Shown: positions 40,875 through 50,963 of the stretch, piece by piece
Layout of the letters: every line of letters begins with the position of its first letter
Position numbering within the stretch: position 1 is the first letter of the stretch
Assembly: GCA_903904815.1 (NCBI GenBank)
Contig: CAIVDU010000082.1
Location: forward strand, 1 to 64,000
Direction: 5' to 3'
Length of the DNA stretch: 64,000 bases
Source of the DNA: an uncultured Armatimonadota bacterium
Lineage (GTDB): Bacteria > Armatimonadota > Fimbriimonadia > Fimbriimonadales > Fimbriimonadaceae
Made by a program: the position numbers and the translations under genes
Notes under the pieces: generated by a model
What the model was told of the DNA's origin: nothing
What the model saw: the letters and a program-made list of their open reading frames with translations, nothing else
Databases searched by the model: none

Positions 40875-41540
40875 CTAAAGGGTACCGGTTAGCCCGCAGA
40901 CATAGGGCGCCCAATCCCGTGGGTGGCTGGCAACGGCGACCGCCCCCGCCCTAAGCAACTCCTCTTCAGACCCATAGCCATAAGTGACCCCAAGGCACTC
41001 CATCCCATTCGCTTTGGCGCCGAGAACGTCATGCTTTCGGTCGCCGATCATCAGGCACTCGTCGACGTTAAGGCCTTCTTGCTGGACCAAGTACGCAATC
41101 AACTCACCCTTGTTCGCGCGAGTTCCGTCCAAACCGCTTCCATAGATCGCTTCAAAGTAGCCGGCGAGTTCGAAGTGGGTCAGAATGCGCTTCGCGAACA
41201 CTTGGGGCTTCGATGTGGCGACGAAGAGCCGAAGGCCAGCAGCCCTGAGTTCTGCCAACGCTGCCGGCATGCCATCGTAAACTGAATTCTCCGCCCATCC
41301 GAGTGTGTCGTATCGCTCTCGATAAAATTCGACTCCCTGCTGAATAAGCCTTTCGTCCGAGGTGTCCAGGAGGGTTGCAAACGAGAGATGAATGGGAGGT
41401 CCGACTGTCCACCGAAGCTCCTCGGCGCTCATATCAGGTCTTGCAAGCGCCTTGAGCGCGTAGCGGATACAGTTCGTAATGCCCAGCTCGGAGTCAGTCA
41501 ACGTGCCATCGAGATCGCACAGAACATTTTTGATACCCAC
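40875..41540 (-). CDS. HAD-family phosphatase (phosphoglycolate phosphatase-like)
   Basis: A 221-residue HAD hydrolase. Motif I is CDLDGTLTDS (catalytic Asp9, Asp11), motif II VATSKP, motif III is the Lys in ANKGELI, and motif IV GDRKHD. A helical cap sits between motifs I and II as in Gph/pyrophosphatase PpaX. The substrate is not determined. The start is GTG. TAAACT ends 8 nt before it, a possible -10 for a near-leaderless mRNA. Confidence 0.87.
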   Translation of the reverse strand: MGIKNVLCDLDGTLTDSELGITNCIRYALKALARPDMSAEELRWTVGPPIHLSFATLLDTSDERLIQQGVEFYRERYDTLGWAENSVYDGMPAALAELRAAGLRLFVATSKPQVFAKRILTHFELAGYFEAIYGSGLDGTRANKGELIAYLVQQEGLNVDECLMIGDRKHDVLGAKANGMECLGVTYGYGSEEELLRAGAVAVASHPRDWAPYVCGLTGTL

Positions 41541-41605
41541 AGACCTTGAGTTTAGCTGGGGGCCGAGCGCCCTGGCCGACCGTAACTCATACTTGAGGGA
41601 ACACC

Positions 41606-42025
41606 ATGATCGAGAAACAGCGGATCCAAAGACTCGGGTCTTACGCGTTGATTAAACAAGAGGGATGCATTCTTTTGTGTCGCCTCACTGGCGGTCCGGG
41701 AGACGGACAGTGGACGCTGCCGGGTGGCGGAGTTGAGTTTGGCGAGCATCCCGAGTCCGCCGCCGTGCGAGAAGTGTTCGAAGAGACCGGCTACAAGGTG
41801 ATTCTTGGCTCGTTGCGCAAGGTGAGCGACCAACTGGCGGATCACATTCACGCGCAGATGCATCATGTCCAGTTCATCTACGACGCAACCATCGTCGGCG
41901 GAGAGTTGACGTGTGAATCAGAAGGAACCACCGACATGGTGGGATGGTTCACCGAGATTGAAACAGCCGAAATGACGCTCGTCCCTCTCGCCGCGCTGGG
42001 AATCCGCATTGCATTCGGCGAATAA
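41606..42025 (+). CDS. Nudix hydrolase
   Basis: A 139-residue protein with a complete Nudix box at residues 41-63 (GGVEFGEHPESAAVREVFEE followed by TGY), which matches GX5EX7REUXEEXGU. It hydrolyses a nucleoside diphosphate linked to another group; the substrate cannot be inferred. GAGGGAA precedes the ATG as ribosome binding site, and CATACT about 11 nt before the start could be the -10. It is a single gene. Confidence 0.9.
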   Translation: MIEKQRIQRLGSYALIKQEGCILLCRLTGGPGDGQWTLPGGGVEFGEHPESAAVREVFEETGYKVILGSLRKVSDQLADHIHAQMHHVQFIYDATIVGGELTCESEGTTDMVGWFTEIETAEMTLVPLAALGIRIAFGE

Positions 42026-42115
42026 GGACTACCACGATCTCACCGCAATTTTGACGTGTTGGGAACTGCAGAGGGCTCGCAGGCGATACTAACGACGGCT
42101 TAGGAGCCGTCCTTT

Positions 42116-44668
42116 ATGAATCGTTCTATTCGCACTCTTTGCATTGCGGTCGTCATTCCGCTTCAGTTTGCCATCGCGTCCGCTCAGACCCCGCCCCAGA
42201 CACCTGGACCGGGCGCCGGACAAGGCCAGCGCCGTGGGGCAGGTGGCGGCGGCCCCGGAGCTCCCGCGCCCGGCCCTCGCCCATATGCCGACGTAGTCAC
42301 GAAAGACGCGGTGACTCAAGATGGCCTTTTCAAGGTCCATCAGATCGACGACAAGGTGCTTTTCGAGATCCCAGCCAAAGCGTTCGGAAGAGACATCCTA
42401 TGGAAATCCACCACCTCGGGTGGCACCTCGGATTCCGTTTTCGCTGGACAGTTAGCCGGCCAGGTCGTCGTTCGATTTTCGAAGCACGGCAATAAGGTGT
42501 TCATGAAGGAGGCCGATTACGGTCTTCGAGACGTGTCCGGGAAAGACGACGGCTATAAGACCAACGTTTCCCTGAACACGGTCGAAACCATCGTCGGTCA
42601 GTACCCGGTGGCGGCAGAGGGTCCAAACGGATCCGCTGTCATCGACGCGACCGGACTTTTCCTCGGTTCGCCCTCCGACATCGGTTCGCGCCAAAGCAGC
42701 GGAGCCGTCGATCCGGCCCGCTCCTACATCGAAAAGGTCAAGGCATTCCCCACGAACATCGAGGTCAGCAGCACCGAAACGCTCTTGGGTGGCGGTCCCG
42801 CTAACCGCTTCGTCGGTGGGTCTGGCGGCGGTGGCGGCGCAGTGACCGAGCAGGTCCACTACAGCATGGTCGAGCTTCCGGAGAAGCCTCTCAAGGGGCG
42901 GCTTTGGGACAGCCGGATCGGCTTCTTCAACACCGGATTCGCCACGATCGGCAGCGATAAAAATCGCGTTGACGAGGAGTCTTTCATCACTCGGTTTCCA
43001 CTCGAGAAGAAAGATCCAACTGCCGCGATTTCTGAGCCCGTTCAACCCATCGTTTGGTACCTCGGACCGGAAATCCCCAACCGCTGGAAGGAATACGTTC
43101 GCAAAGGCCTTCTGGCCTGGAACGAGGCCTTCGAGGGCGCTGGATTCAAGAACGCCATCGTCGTAAAGGACGCACCAAAGGATCCCGACTGGAGCCCTGA
43201 AGACGCCCGGTACTCAGTCGTGCGCTGGTCGCCGCGAGCAGTCGAGAACGCCTACTCGGGACCGATCGTCGACCCCCGGAGCGGACAAACCATCTCCGCC
43301 CAGATGGTCGTGTTCCAAGATGTCTTGAAGCTCGCCGAGGACTGGTACTACGTCCAATGCGGAGCGATCGACCCCCGCGCCACCAAGATTCCGATGGACG
43401 ATGCCCTCCAGGGTGACCTCCTCCGCTACGTGGTTTCCCACGAGGAAGGCCATGCCCTCGGACTTCGCCATAACTGGAAGGCGAGTTCCTGGTACACGAT
43501 CAAGCAGTTGCGAGATCCTAAGTTCACCAGCGAGAACGGCGTTTCCGCATCGATCATGGACTACTCCAGGTTCAACTACGTCGCCCAGCCCGGGGACGGA
43601 GTCACTCGAGCCATCGGCTTCGTGGGACCTTACGATAAGTTCGCGATTCAGTGGGGTTACACTCCCATCTCCACCACGAACTCGGAGGACGAGGAACCAA
43701 TCCTCGATACCTGGCTCGGTAAGCAGGTCACCGACGTTCGTCTGCGCTACTGGCCCGAGGGAGACCCGGTCGATTCGGGCGCCCAGAACGAAGACATCAG
43801 CAACGACGCCATCGAAGCCGGTCACCTCGGATTCAAGAACATCGATCGCATCGCCAAGGACACCCTCCTTGCCTCCACTTCCAAGTTTGGAAAGGATTAC
43901 TCATCCCTCGCCGAGCTTCAAGGAATGCTGCTAAGTCAGCGCCTCCAGGAGACGATTCACGTGCTGAAGAACGTGGGCGGCGTCGTCGGCACCGACTGGC
44001 ATGCTGGCCGAGGCGGCGAGGTCTACGCTCCAGTCGAGAAGGCTAAGCAAGCTGCCTGCGTGTCATTCCTCCTGGAAGAAGCAGTTCAGCCATCTGCGGC
44101 TCTGTATTCCCCCGCGATCTTGAATCGAATCGAGAATGGCGGGATTTCACTGAGTATCGCCAACCTTCAAGTTCAGATTCTGGGAAGCCTGCTCTCAGAG
44201 CCGAAACTCGTTCGCCTGACCGACTTCGAGAATCTCAGCGGGGCGAAAGCCTATACCGTGAAGAACCTCGTGTCGGACGTGACCGCTCATGTGTGGTCCG
44301 ATCTCGATGCGCCCAAAGTCTCGCTGAACTTCGTTCGACGTTCGTTGGAGCGAAGCTACTTGCGAATCCTCGATTCCAAGATCAACACGACTTCGCCGAG
44401 TCTGACCGACATCAAGGCGCTGTCGATCGACGCGCTGAAAAAGACAGCGCAGAGAATCGACAAGGCAATCCCTCGCGCCGCTGATGCGGACACAAAGCTC
44501 GCCCTCCTGACGAGCCGTGCCGACATCGAGAAGATCTTGGCGAACAAGTACTCGATCCAAGCGGCGCCTTCTGCTCCTGCTCCGGCCGCTCCCGGTCGAC
44601 GTGGATTCGACGCGCTCGGTTGCTCCGCGCAACCGTTCGTTCCGGTCCAATTGAACGACCAGAAGTAG
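42116..44668 (+). CDS. Secreted zinc-dependent metalloprotease (DUF5117/DUF5118 family)
   Basis: An 850-residue exported protein. The signal peptide (IRTLCIAVVIPLQFAIASAQ) is followed by a Pro/Gly-rich linker (about residues 24-60) and then a large body that contains the metzincin-type site HEEGHALGLRHNW (H442, E443, H446 and a third His in LRH). Such DUF5117 proteases are common in Bacteroidetes, Acidobacteria and Armatimonadota; their substrates are unknown. The third zinc ligand and following hydrophobic turn are intact, so it is probably active. A strong hairpin after the stop may end the transcript. Confidence 0.88.
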   Translation: MNRSIRTLCIAVVIPLQFAIASAQTPPQTPGPGAGQGQRRGAGGGGPGAPAPGPRPYADVVTKDAVTQDGLFKVHQIDDKVLFEIPAKAFGRDILWKSTTSGGTSDSVFAGQLAGQVVVRFSKHGNKVFMKEADYGLRDVSGKDDGYKTNVSLNTVETIVGQYPVAAEGPNGSAVIDATGLFLGSPSDIGSRQSSGAVDPARSYIEKVKAFPTNIEVSSTETLLGGGPANRFVGGSGGGGGAVTEQVHYSMVELPEKPLKGRLWDSRIGFFNTGFATIGSDKNRVDEESFITRFPLEKKDPTAAISEPVQPIVWYLGPEIPNRWKEYVRKGLLAWNEAFEGAGFKNAIVVKDAPKDPDWSPEDARYSVVRWSPRAVENAYSGPIVDPRSGQTISAQMVVFQDVLKLAEDWYYVQCGAIDPRATKIPMDDALQGDLLRYVVSHEEGHALGLRHNWKASSWYTIKQLRDPKFTSENGVSASIMDYSRFNYVAQPGDGVTRAIGFVGPYDKFAIQWGYTPISTTNSEDEEPILDTWLGKQVTDVRLRYWPEGDPVDSGAQNEDISNDAIEAGHLGFKNIDRIAKDTLLASTSKFGKDYSSLAELQGMLLSQRLQETIHVLKNVGGVVGTDWHAGRGGEVYAPVEKAKQAACVSFLLEEAVQPSAALYSPAILNRIENGGISLSIANLQVQILGSLLSEPKLVRLTDFENLSGAKAYTVKNLVSDVTAHVWSDLDAPKVSLNFVRRSLERSYLRILDSKINTTSPSLTDIKALSIDALKKTAQRIDKAIPRAADADTKLALLTSRADIEKILANKYSIQAAPSAPAPAAPGRRGFDALGCSAQPFVPVQLNDQK

Positions 44669-44679
44669 GTCGTAGAATC

Positions 44680-44714
44680 CCCCATCATCGAACCCTTCAG
44701 GCTCGATGATGGGG
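44680..44714 (+). terminator. Perfect 12-bp hairpin downstream of the metalloprotease gene
   Basis: CCCCATCATCGA (44680-44691) pairs exactly with TCGATGATGGGG (44703-44714) around an 11-nt loop. It starts 11 nt after the stop codon. There is no U tract, so it may stop exonuclease or transcription only in part. Confidence 0.6.
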
Positions 44715-44797
44715 AAGTTCTGGTCCATTCTGACCAAATCTTAGAGTTTAGATACTTACGATCGTCCCGTTCGGGGTAAATTTCGACGACCCCTTCT

Positions 44798-46084
44798 ATG
44801 GCCGATTGGACTCCCGACCAAGTTCTCGCCCTTGCGCCCGATGCCGCGTCGGCCCAAGCCGGGCGAGGAATCGCCAATCCATCCAAGTGGGCCAGTCTCG
44901 GCTCCGACGGCGTCTTCGCGTGGGGTGAGGCAAAGGGAAGCGGGGCTAACCCGTATCAAACCGCCATCGACCTTTCCGAACCTGCCTTCAAATGTTCTTG
45001 CCCTAGTCGGAAGTTCCCTTGCAAGCACGGTCTAGGCCTGTTCCTTCTTTTCTCCCAGGACACCGTGAGTCCGGCAACGCGTCCGATTTGGGTTGAAGAG
45101 TGGTCCCAAAAACGGGTTGCTCGAAGCGAAAATTCGGCGAAGCCAAAAGAACCTTCCGATCCGGTTGCTCAAGAGAAGCGAGCCGCCAAACGGGACGACC
45201 GAATCGCCGAGGGGCTTCGTGACTGCTCCATGTGGCTCAAGGACACCGTCCGCCAGGGTCTTTCCCACGCAACGCTCGCGCAGCCCAAACACTGGGAGAG
45301 CTTTGCCGCTCGCATGGCCGACGCGCAAGCGCCCGGCATCCGCCGGAGGCTTCTCGAAATGGGGCGTCTCGTGAACTCGGGTTCCGGATGGGCCGAGCGG
45401 GTTCTGGAGGAAGCTGCCGAGATCTACCTGGTGACCGAAGCATTCTCGCGGCTGGACGCGCTGCCGGAACCGGTTCGCGCCGACGTGAGAGCAGTGATAG
45501 GGGTCCCCGTTCGGAAGGAAGATCTCCAAGGACTTCAACCGGTGAACGACTTCTGGCTTGTCGCTGCCCAGCGCATTTGGGAAGAAGATCGAATCTCCAT
45601 CCAGCGCACCTGGCTTTACGGCTTCGGCACGAAAAAATGGGCGATGGTGCTCTCCATTGCCGCCCAGGGCCAGGGGTTCGACCCACCCTTAGTCACCGGG
45701 ACCGTTTTCAACTCTGACCTCGTCTTTCACCCCGGTGGTTGGCCCCTGAGAGCCGCTCCTCAGGAGAGGATTGACTCGCCGTCGGCACTTCCCCCAGAGG
45801 GAACCGTCACCCAAATGCTCGACCAGTTTTCGCTGGCCCTGGCTGCAAACCCTTGGATCGAAGCCTTTCCCGTCTCCATTCACGAGGCAACGTTGGGTCA
45901 GGACGAGCAGCGCTGGTTCGTTGTGGACTCCGAGGGGGTAAGCCTGCCGCTCGATTCTTCAACGCCAGTCTGGGATCTGCTGGCGATCACCGGTGGAAAT
46001 CCGGCGTCACTCCTCGGAGAATGGGACGGAAGAGTATTCCGTCCGCTAACCGTCATGTGTGACCGGAGGTACCGGCGTATATGA
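44798..46084 (+). CDS. SWIM zinc-finger protein (first gene of a five-gene module)
   Basis: A 428-residue protein. The SWIM motif CxCxnCxH is at C66, C68, C75 and H77 (CSCPSRKFPCKH), followed by the short hydrophobic GLGLFLL usual in this family. The rest is largely helical, with an N-terminal segment that resembles the SWIM proteins associated with DUF5691/DUF5682 clusters. SWIM domains bind DNA or proteins. It overlaps the next gene by ATGA and stands at the head of a 7.3-kb module transcribed in one direction. Confidence 0.85.
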   Translation: MADWTPDQVLALAPDAASAQAGRGIANPSKWASLGSDGVFAWGEAKGSGANPYQTAIDLSEPAFKCSCPSRKFPCKHGLGLFLLFSQDTVSPATRPIWVEEWSQKRVARSENSAKPKEPSDPVAQEKRAAKRDDRIAEGLRDCSMWLKDTVRQGLSHATLAQPKHWESFAARMADAQAPGIRRRLLEMGRLVNSGSGWAERVLEEAAEIYLVTEAFSRLDALPEPVRADVRAVIGVPVRKEDLQGLQPVNDFWLVAAQRIWEEDRISIQRTWLYGFGTKKWAMVLSIAAQGQGFDPPLVTGTVFNSDLVFHPGGWPLRAAPQERIDSPSALPPEGTVTQMLDQFSLALAANPWIEAFPVSIHEATLGQDEQRWFVVDSEGVSLPLDSSTPVWDLLAITGGNPASLLGEWDGRVFRPLTVMCDRRYRRI

Positions 46085-47508
46085 CCCCGGATCTCTGGAA
46101 GCAACTAGCCGCGTCGGCCCTAATCGGCGCCGGACGTCAAACGCCAACTTTTGCAGAGGATGCCCCCGGAATCGACCCCGAGTCTCAACTCTTGGGCCTG
46201 GCCGCGATGACCTCGGTGAGTCGGCGGGCCGGATGGCTCCCCATCTCACCCCAACTAACCCCGATCTCCCCACCGCCCGAAGAACCGCTCCCAGTCATTT
46301 GGGCAGCCGAAGTTCACCTTCATCACTTGTTAGCGGGGTACAAGAGCCTCCTCATGGAATGGTTGACTGAGGCCGTCCGTTGCCACGTAGTCGCTCCGCC
46401 TTCCAGTCACTCTGCCCTCCTCGAGTTGGCCCTCGCCAAGAAAGAAAGTCGGGACTTGATCCTCGCCGCCGTGGGAGCAAAGGGTCGGTGGCTCGCCGGC
46501 CTGAATCCGAGATGGAATGAGCTTCTGACGGAAATCGATCGCGAAGAAGATTGGGATTCGGGGGGACTCCACCGCCGAACACAGTCGCTTTTCTCACTGC
46601 GAAAGTCCGATCCAGATTCCGCCCGCAAGCTTCTCGAACAGTCTTGGCCGGAAGAACCTTCACTCGAACGAGCTACGTTTCTGGCCGTCTTAGAGACGGG
46701 TCTCAGCGAACTCGATAAGGCGCTCCTGGAACGAGCTTTGACCGACAAGAGCATCGCGGTGAAGAGAACCGCCGTTCGACTGCTCTGCCAGATTCCCGGA
46801 AGCTCGATCTCCCAACAGGCTCATGAGCTTGCCTTCTCCTCCGTCAGTCTCTACAGATCCATCACCGGAACCAAAATCGAAATCCAACTCACCTCGGAAG
46901 AGCCGACCCCGTTCGACAACCTTGACGACGCCGTACCGGGCGCCGGAGTGAGAGCGGCGAAGCTTGCCCGAATCATCGGCTGTGTCTCTCCCGCCGACTG
47001 GCAACAAGAGACCGGGCGATCCATGGGCGAGTTGCACCAGATGGTGGGTCGGCACGAATTTGCCGACGTCGTTAGGCGGGGACTCGAACTTTCGGCGATT
47101 CGCTTCAAAGATCGCTCCGCCGCAGAGGCCCTCTTTCGTATCTGGGTGGACAAGCCGCAGCCGGCGTTGCCGGAGGTTCTCCCCTTGGTGAGTGAGAAAG
47201 GGGTGGACGAGGCTCGTATCCGACTGATTCAATCCAAGGATCGCGCGGCGCCGATGCTGCTCCACTGGAGCCAGCCTTGGAGTGCGGGCGCCTCTCAAGC
47301 CTTTCTGGCCAGGTTTCTCTCGCCCGATCAGGGGCCGCTCGGGCAGATTGAACCTTCCGAGGCCGCCCGTCGACTCAATCCGGACTCCATCCCCTCCGCA
47401 CTTGAATCGATCCCTTCCGAGATGGAGCGAACGCTCAAGAGCTGGCTCGAAATTCTCCCCATGAGACACGACATGATCCAAACGATCCGCAGGAACGCGA
47501 ACCGATGA
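46081..47508 (+). CDS. DUF5691-family helical protein
   Basis: A 475-residue, almost entirely helical protein, with leucine-rich and HEAT-like segments (LEQSWPEEPSLERATFLAVLE, LSELDKALLERALTDKSIAV, RTAVRLLCQIPGS). I recognise it as DUF5691, which in other genomes is found beside SWIM, MoxR-type AAA, DUF5682 and VWA genes. No catalytic motif is visible, so a scaffold or substrate-binding role is likely. The start overlaps the SWIM gene stop and its own stop overlaps the AAA gene (both ATGA). Confidence 0.8.
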   Translation: MTPDLWKQLAASALIGAGRQTPTFAEDAPGIDPESQLLGLAAMTSVSRRAGWLPISPQLTPISPPPEEPLPVIWAAEVHLHHLLAGYKSLLMEWLTEAVRCHVVAPPSSHSALLELALAKKESRDLILAAVGAKGRWLAGLNPRWNELLTEIDREEDWDSGGLHRRTQSLFSLRKSDPDSARKLLEQSWPEEPSLERATFLAVLETGLSELDKALLERALTDKSIAVKRTAVRLLCQIPGSSISQQAHELAFSSVSLYRSITGTKIEIQLTSEEPTPFDNLDDAVPGAGVRAAKLARIIGCVSPADWQQETGRSMGELHQMVGRHEFADVVRRGLELSAIRFKDRSAAEALFRIWVDKPQPALPEVLPLVSEKGVDEARIRLIQSKDRAAPMLLHWSQPWSAGASQAFLARFLSPDQGPLGQIEPSEAARRLNPDSIPSALESIPSEMERTLKSWLEILPMRHDMIQTIRRNANR

Positions 47509-48584
47509 GCAACCTACTACGAGAGCACGCAGAACAGGCCTTTGCCCACGAGTTGGAGGAGATCGGCCGAGCCGACGGTAGGGCTAGGCCTCCGAAATGG
47601 CGCCTATCGCCGTGGGCCGTCACCACCTACATTCTCGGCGGAACCCTTCCAAACGGCTTCGAAGTCACCCCGAAGTATGTGGGAAGCCGACGCCTGATCG
47701 AGACCGCCGTCGCTACCCTCGCCACTGATCGCGCACTTCTGCTTCTCGGCGTCCCTGGAACGGCGAAGACCTGGCTGTCCGAGCACTTGGCTGCTGCCAT
47801 CTCGGGAGATTCCACCATGCTAGTGCAGGGAACGGCTGGCACTGGCGAGGAAGCGGTACGGTTCGGCTGGAACTACGCCCGATTGCTGGCGGAAGGCCCA
47901 TCCCCGGCCGCCATGGTCGCCAGCCCCGTCATGCGGGCCATGACCGAAGGGAAGATCGCCCGCATCGAAGAGCTCACCCGAATCTCCTCCGAAGTCCAAG
48001 ACGCCCTCATCACCATTCTGTCGGAAAAGACACTGCCCGTCTCCGAGCTTGATATCGAGATTCAGGCAGTGAAGGGATTCAACGTGATTGCCACCGCTAA
48101 CGATCGAGACCGCGGTGTCAATGAACTCTCAAGTGCCCTTCGACGTCGCTTCAACACGATCGTTCTGCCCCTGCCCGAGACGCTGGAAGAGGAGATGCAA
48201 ATCGTGAGCCAGCGAGCCGCCGCAATCGGTCGTGCGCTTGAGCTTCCTGCCGAAGCGCCCTCGCTCGAACAGGTGCGCCGTTTAGTCACCATCTTCCGGG
48301 AACTTCGGGCCGGAGTCACCCAGGACGGCAAGACTCGATTGAAGGTTCCTAGCGGCACCCTCAGCACTGCGGAAGCGATCTCTGTGCTCAACAACGGTCA
48401 AGCCCTTGCTGCCCACTTTGGAGACGGCACATTGCGAGCTGCCGATTTGGCCGCCGGTCTCGTCGGCGCGGTCGTTAAGGACCCCACGAACGATCCCGCG
48501 ATCTGGAAGGAGTACCTCGAGACCGTGGTGCGTGAACGCGACGGTTGGAAGGATTTGTATCGGGCTTGTAAAGAGGTCGGGTAA
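47505..48584 (+). CDS. MoxR-type AAA+ ATPase
   Basis: A 359-residue AAA+ ATPase. Walker A is GVPGTAKTW (82-90). The Walker B region is KIARIEELTRIS, where the usual DE is represented by EE. Sensor 1 is NVIATANDRDRG and the arginine finger is in SALRRRFN. The C-terminal lid follows. It belongs to the MoxR/RavA superclade, whose members work with VWA proteins to remodel or activate targets. It overlaps DUF5691 by ATGA and is 3 bp from DUF5682, so it is central in this module. Confidence 0.9.
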   Translation: MSNLLREHAEQAFAHELEEIGRADGRARPPKWRLSPWAVTTYILGGTLPNGFEVTPKYVGSRRLIETAVATLATDRALLLLGVPGTAKTWLSEHLAAAISGDSTMLVQGTAGTGEEAVRFGWNYARLLAEGPSPAAMVASPVMRAMTEGKIARIEELTRISSEVQDALITILSEKTLPVSELDIEIQAVKGFNVIATANDRDRGVNELSSALRRRFNTIVLPLPETLEEEMQIVSQRAAAIGRALELPAEAPSLEQVRRLVTIFRELRAGVTQDGKTRLKVPSGTLSTAEAISVLNNGQALAAHFGDGTLRAADLAAGLVGAVVKDPTNDPAIWKEYLETVVRERDGWKDLYRACKEVG

Positions 48585-48587
48585 TCA

Positions 48588-50807
48588 ATGGGTGAAGTCC
48601 GGATCTTCGGGATCCGGCACCATGGCCCGGGCTCGTCGAGGAGCTTGTTATCGGCTCTAAGCGCGTTTCAGCCCGATGCGGTGCTGATCGAAGCGCCGGC
48701 CGACGCAGAGGCAGGACTTCAATTCGTGGGTCGAACAGGCCTCGTGCCACCGGTGGCTCTGCTCGTCTACGCGTTGGACCACCCGACTCGCAGCAACTTC
48801 TATCCTCAAACGATCTTCTCACCCGAATGGAACGCGGCCCAATTCGCATTTAGCAACGGCCTGATTCTTCGAGCAATCGATCTCCCCGCTGCCATACGTC
48901 TCGCCGACCCTCCTAGTGAGGAGCCAGAGGATTCCGAGGATAAATTGCTTCCGACCACGAATCAGGACCCGTTTACCCTCCTTGCCGAGGCAAGCGGATA
49001 TGCGGACGGCGAGTCTTGGTGGGAGCACCTTGTCGAAGAGCGATCCGATCCCACCGATCTGTTTCAGGCAATTACCGAGCTCATGACTTCGCTTCGCGAA
49101 GCCACTCGTGAAGATTCCGATCCTTGGGAAGTCAGGCGCGAAGCGCACATGCGGCTCGCCGTCCGAAAAGCCGAGTCAGAAGGATTTTCGAGGATCGCCG
49201 TCGTTTGCGGGGCTTGGCACGTTCCCGCCTTATTGAAAAAGTCCTCTGTCTCGGCCGACCAGTCGACTCTGAAAGGGTTGCCAAAACTTAAGACCACCGC
49301 GACCTGGGTGCCTTACACCTACGAACGAATCAGCTACGCCAGCGGGTACGGAGCCGGGATCCGATCACCCGGCTATTACGAGCATCTCTGGCACTCCTCT
49401 CCCGAGACGATGGCCCAACGATGGTTGCTGAAGACGGCCAGACTTTTGCGAGAGGAAGGATTCGATGCCTCGACCGCAAGCGTGATTGAAGCAGTTCGAC
49501 TGGCCGACGCGCTCAGCGCGGTTAGAGATCGACCGATGCCCGGCCTGCGCGAACTAGCCGATGCGACAAGATCAGTTCTCACAAACGGGCACGAAGAGCC
49601 ACTTCAAATCATCCATAGAAAGCTGATTGTAGGAGTCCGTATCGGACAGGTCCCGTCCGACATTCCAACTGTCCCGCTCCAGTCCGATCTGGAGAGTTTG
49701 CAGAAGCGCCTTCGTCTCAAGCCGGAAGCCTTGGAACGCAAGCTGGAATTGGACCTCCGAAACGAGAACGACTTGGAGCGAAGTCATCTCCTCCATCGAC
49801 TGGCGATCCTCAAGATCGAATGGGGCCATATCCAGACCGTTTCTGGCAAGCGCGGCACCTTCCACGAACATTGGTTGCTACGGTGGCAGCCCGAGATGGC
49901 CATGCACGTCATCGAAGCGAGTCGTTGGGGCGGAACGGTAGAAGCGGCATCCTCTGCCAAAGCACTCGAGCATGCCAAGAGCGCCGACTCCCTCCCCGCC
50001 CTGACATCACTGGCTCACGATGTCTTGCTGGCCGCGCTCGATTCGATCGTGCCCGAGGTCATGCACCGGTTGGAAGATGCGGCGGCGGCCGCCACCGACA
50101 CGAGATCGTTGCTAGAGGCGTTGCCCGCCTTAGGGCGCGTCATGCGGTACGGCGACGTGAGAAAGACGAGCGCGGAATCAGTGGGACATGTGTTCTCCTC
50201 GATCTTTGTTCGCGCATGCGTCGGCCTTCCCGCGGCGACAGCCCAACTCGATAACGAGGCCGCTGCGCTGATGGTTGTCGCCATCGACGGTGCGCAATCG
50301 GTCGTCTCCCTCATCGCCGACGCCGAGCGAGAGCAGTTGTGGTTCGATGCCTTGCAGGTCGTCGGCGACCGCGCCGACGTACATCGGCTCGTGTCCGGTA
50401 GGGTCGTCCGACTTTTGCTCGACTCCGGCCGCGTCGACTCGGACGACGCTTCAATGAAGCTGTCTTTGGCAGCCTCAGTTGGCGCGACGCCCTCAGAAAC
50501 TGCCGCCTGGATCGAAGGTTTCCTCGCCGGGAGCGGAGCAGTCTTGCTTCATCACGACAAGCTCTGGAACGTCCTCGATGAGTGGGTTTCGAGTTTGGCC
50601 GAAGAGCCCTTCATGGAAATTCTGCCCCTGCTCCGTCGAACCTTTTCGACGTACTCCAAGGGCGAGAGGAGGCAGTTGGGAGAACGCGTGCGAGAGCCAG
50701 GTGGAACATCGAAAGCAATCGAGGAGAGTCTAGACGAGATCAGAGCCGAGCGACCGTTACCCTTGATTCGTTTGATGCTAGGCATAGGAGAGACAGGCGA
50801 TCGATAA
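48588..50807 (+). CDS. DUF5682-family protein
   Basis: A 739-residue protein that begins VRIFGIRHHGPGSSRSLLSA and has ALIEAPADAEAGLQF-type sequence near residue 40, hallmarks of DUF5682. A second conserved area, RIAVVCGAWHVPALL, lies around residue 200 and resembles the metal- or substrate-binding part of TraB/ChaN-like folds, though that relation is a guess. The second half is helical. The His-His-Gly motif near the N-terminus and the late CGAWH motif suggest an enzyme. It is the largest gene of the module and lies between the AAA ATPase and the VWA protein. Confidence 0.78.
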   Translation: MGEVRIFGIRHHGPGSSRSLLSALSAFQPDAVLIEAPADAEAGLQFVGRTGLVPPVALLVYALDHPTRSNFYPQTIFSPEWNAAQFAFSNGLILRAIDLPAAIRLADPPSEEPEDSEDKLLPTTNQDPFTLLAEASGYADGESWWEHLVEERSDPTDLFQAITELMTSLREATREDSDPWEVRREAHMRLAVRKAESEGFSRIAVVCGAWHVPALLKKSSVSADQSTLKGLPKLKTTATWVPYTYERISYASGYGAGIRSPGYYEHLWHSSPETMAQRWLLKTARLLREEGFDASTASVIEAVRLADALSAVRDRPMPGLRELADATRSVLTNGHEEPLQIIHRKLIVGVRIGQVPSDIPTVPLQSDLESLQKRLRLKPEALERKLELDLRNENDLERSHLLHRLAILKIEWGHIQTVSGKRGTFHEHWLLRWQPEMAMHVIEASRWGGTVEAASSAKALEHAKSADSLPALTSLAHDVLLAALDSIVPEVMHRLEDAAAAATDTRSLLEALPALGRVMRYGDVRKTSAESVGHVFSSIFVRACVGLPAATAQLDNEAAALMVVAIDGAQSVVSLIADAEREQLWFDALQVVGDRADVHRLVSGRVVRLLLDSGRVDSDDASMKLSLAASVGATPSETAAWIEGFLAGSGAVLLHHDKLWNVLDEWVSSLAEEPFMEILPLLRRTFSTYSKGERRQLGERVREPGGTSKAIEESLDEIRAERPLPLIRLMLGIGETGDR

Positions 50808-50963
50808 AGTCCACCAATTTGTAAGGAGTGCCCTCTCCAGCAGCGGAGCGGTGCGCTCGGGAGGGAAGGGAGGGGAAGAAACAGACCCTGTGACCGAAGC
50901 GATTTCCAGTGATTCCCGACCATATCGAATTGTCCCCAACGGTCGCGTGACTCAGGAGGCCCT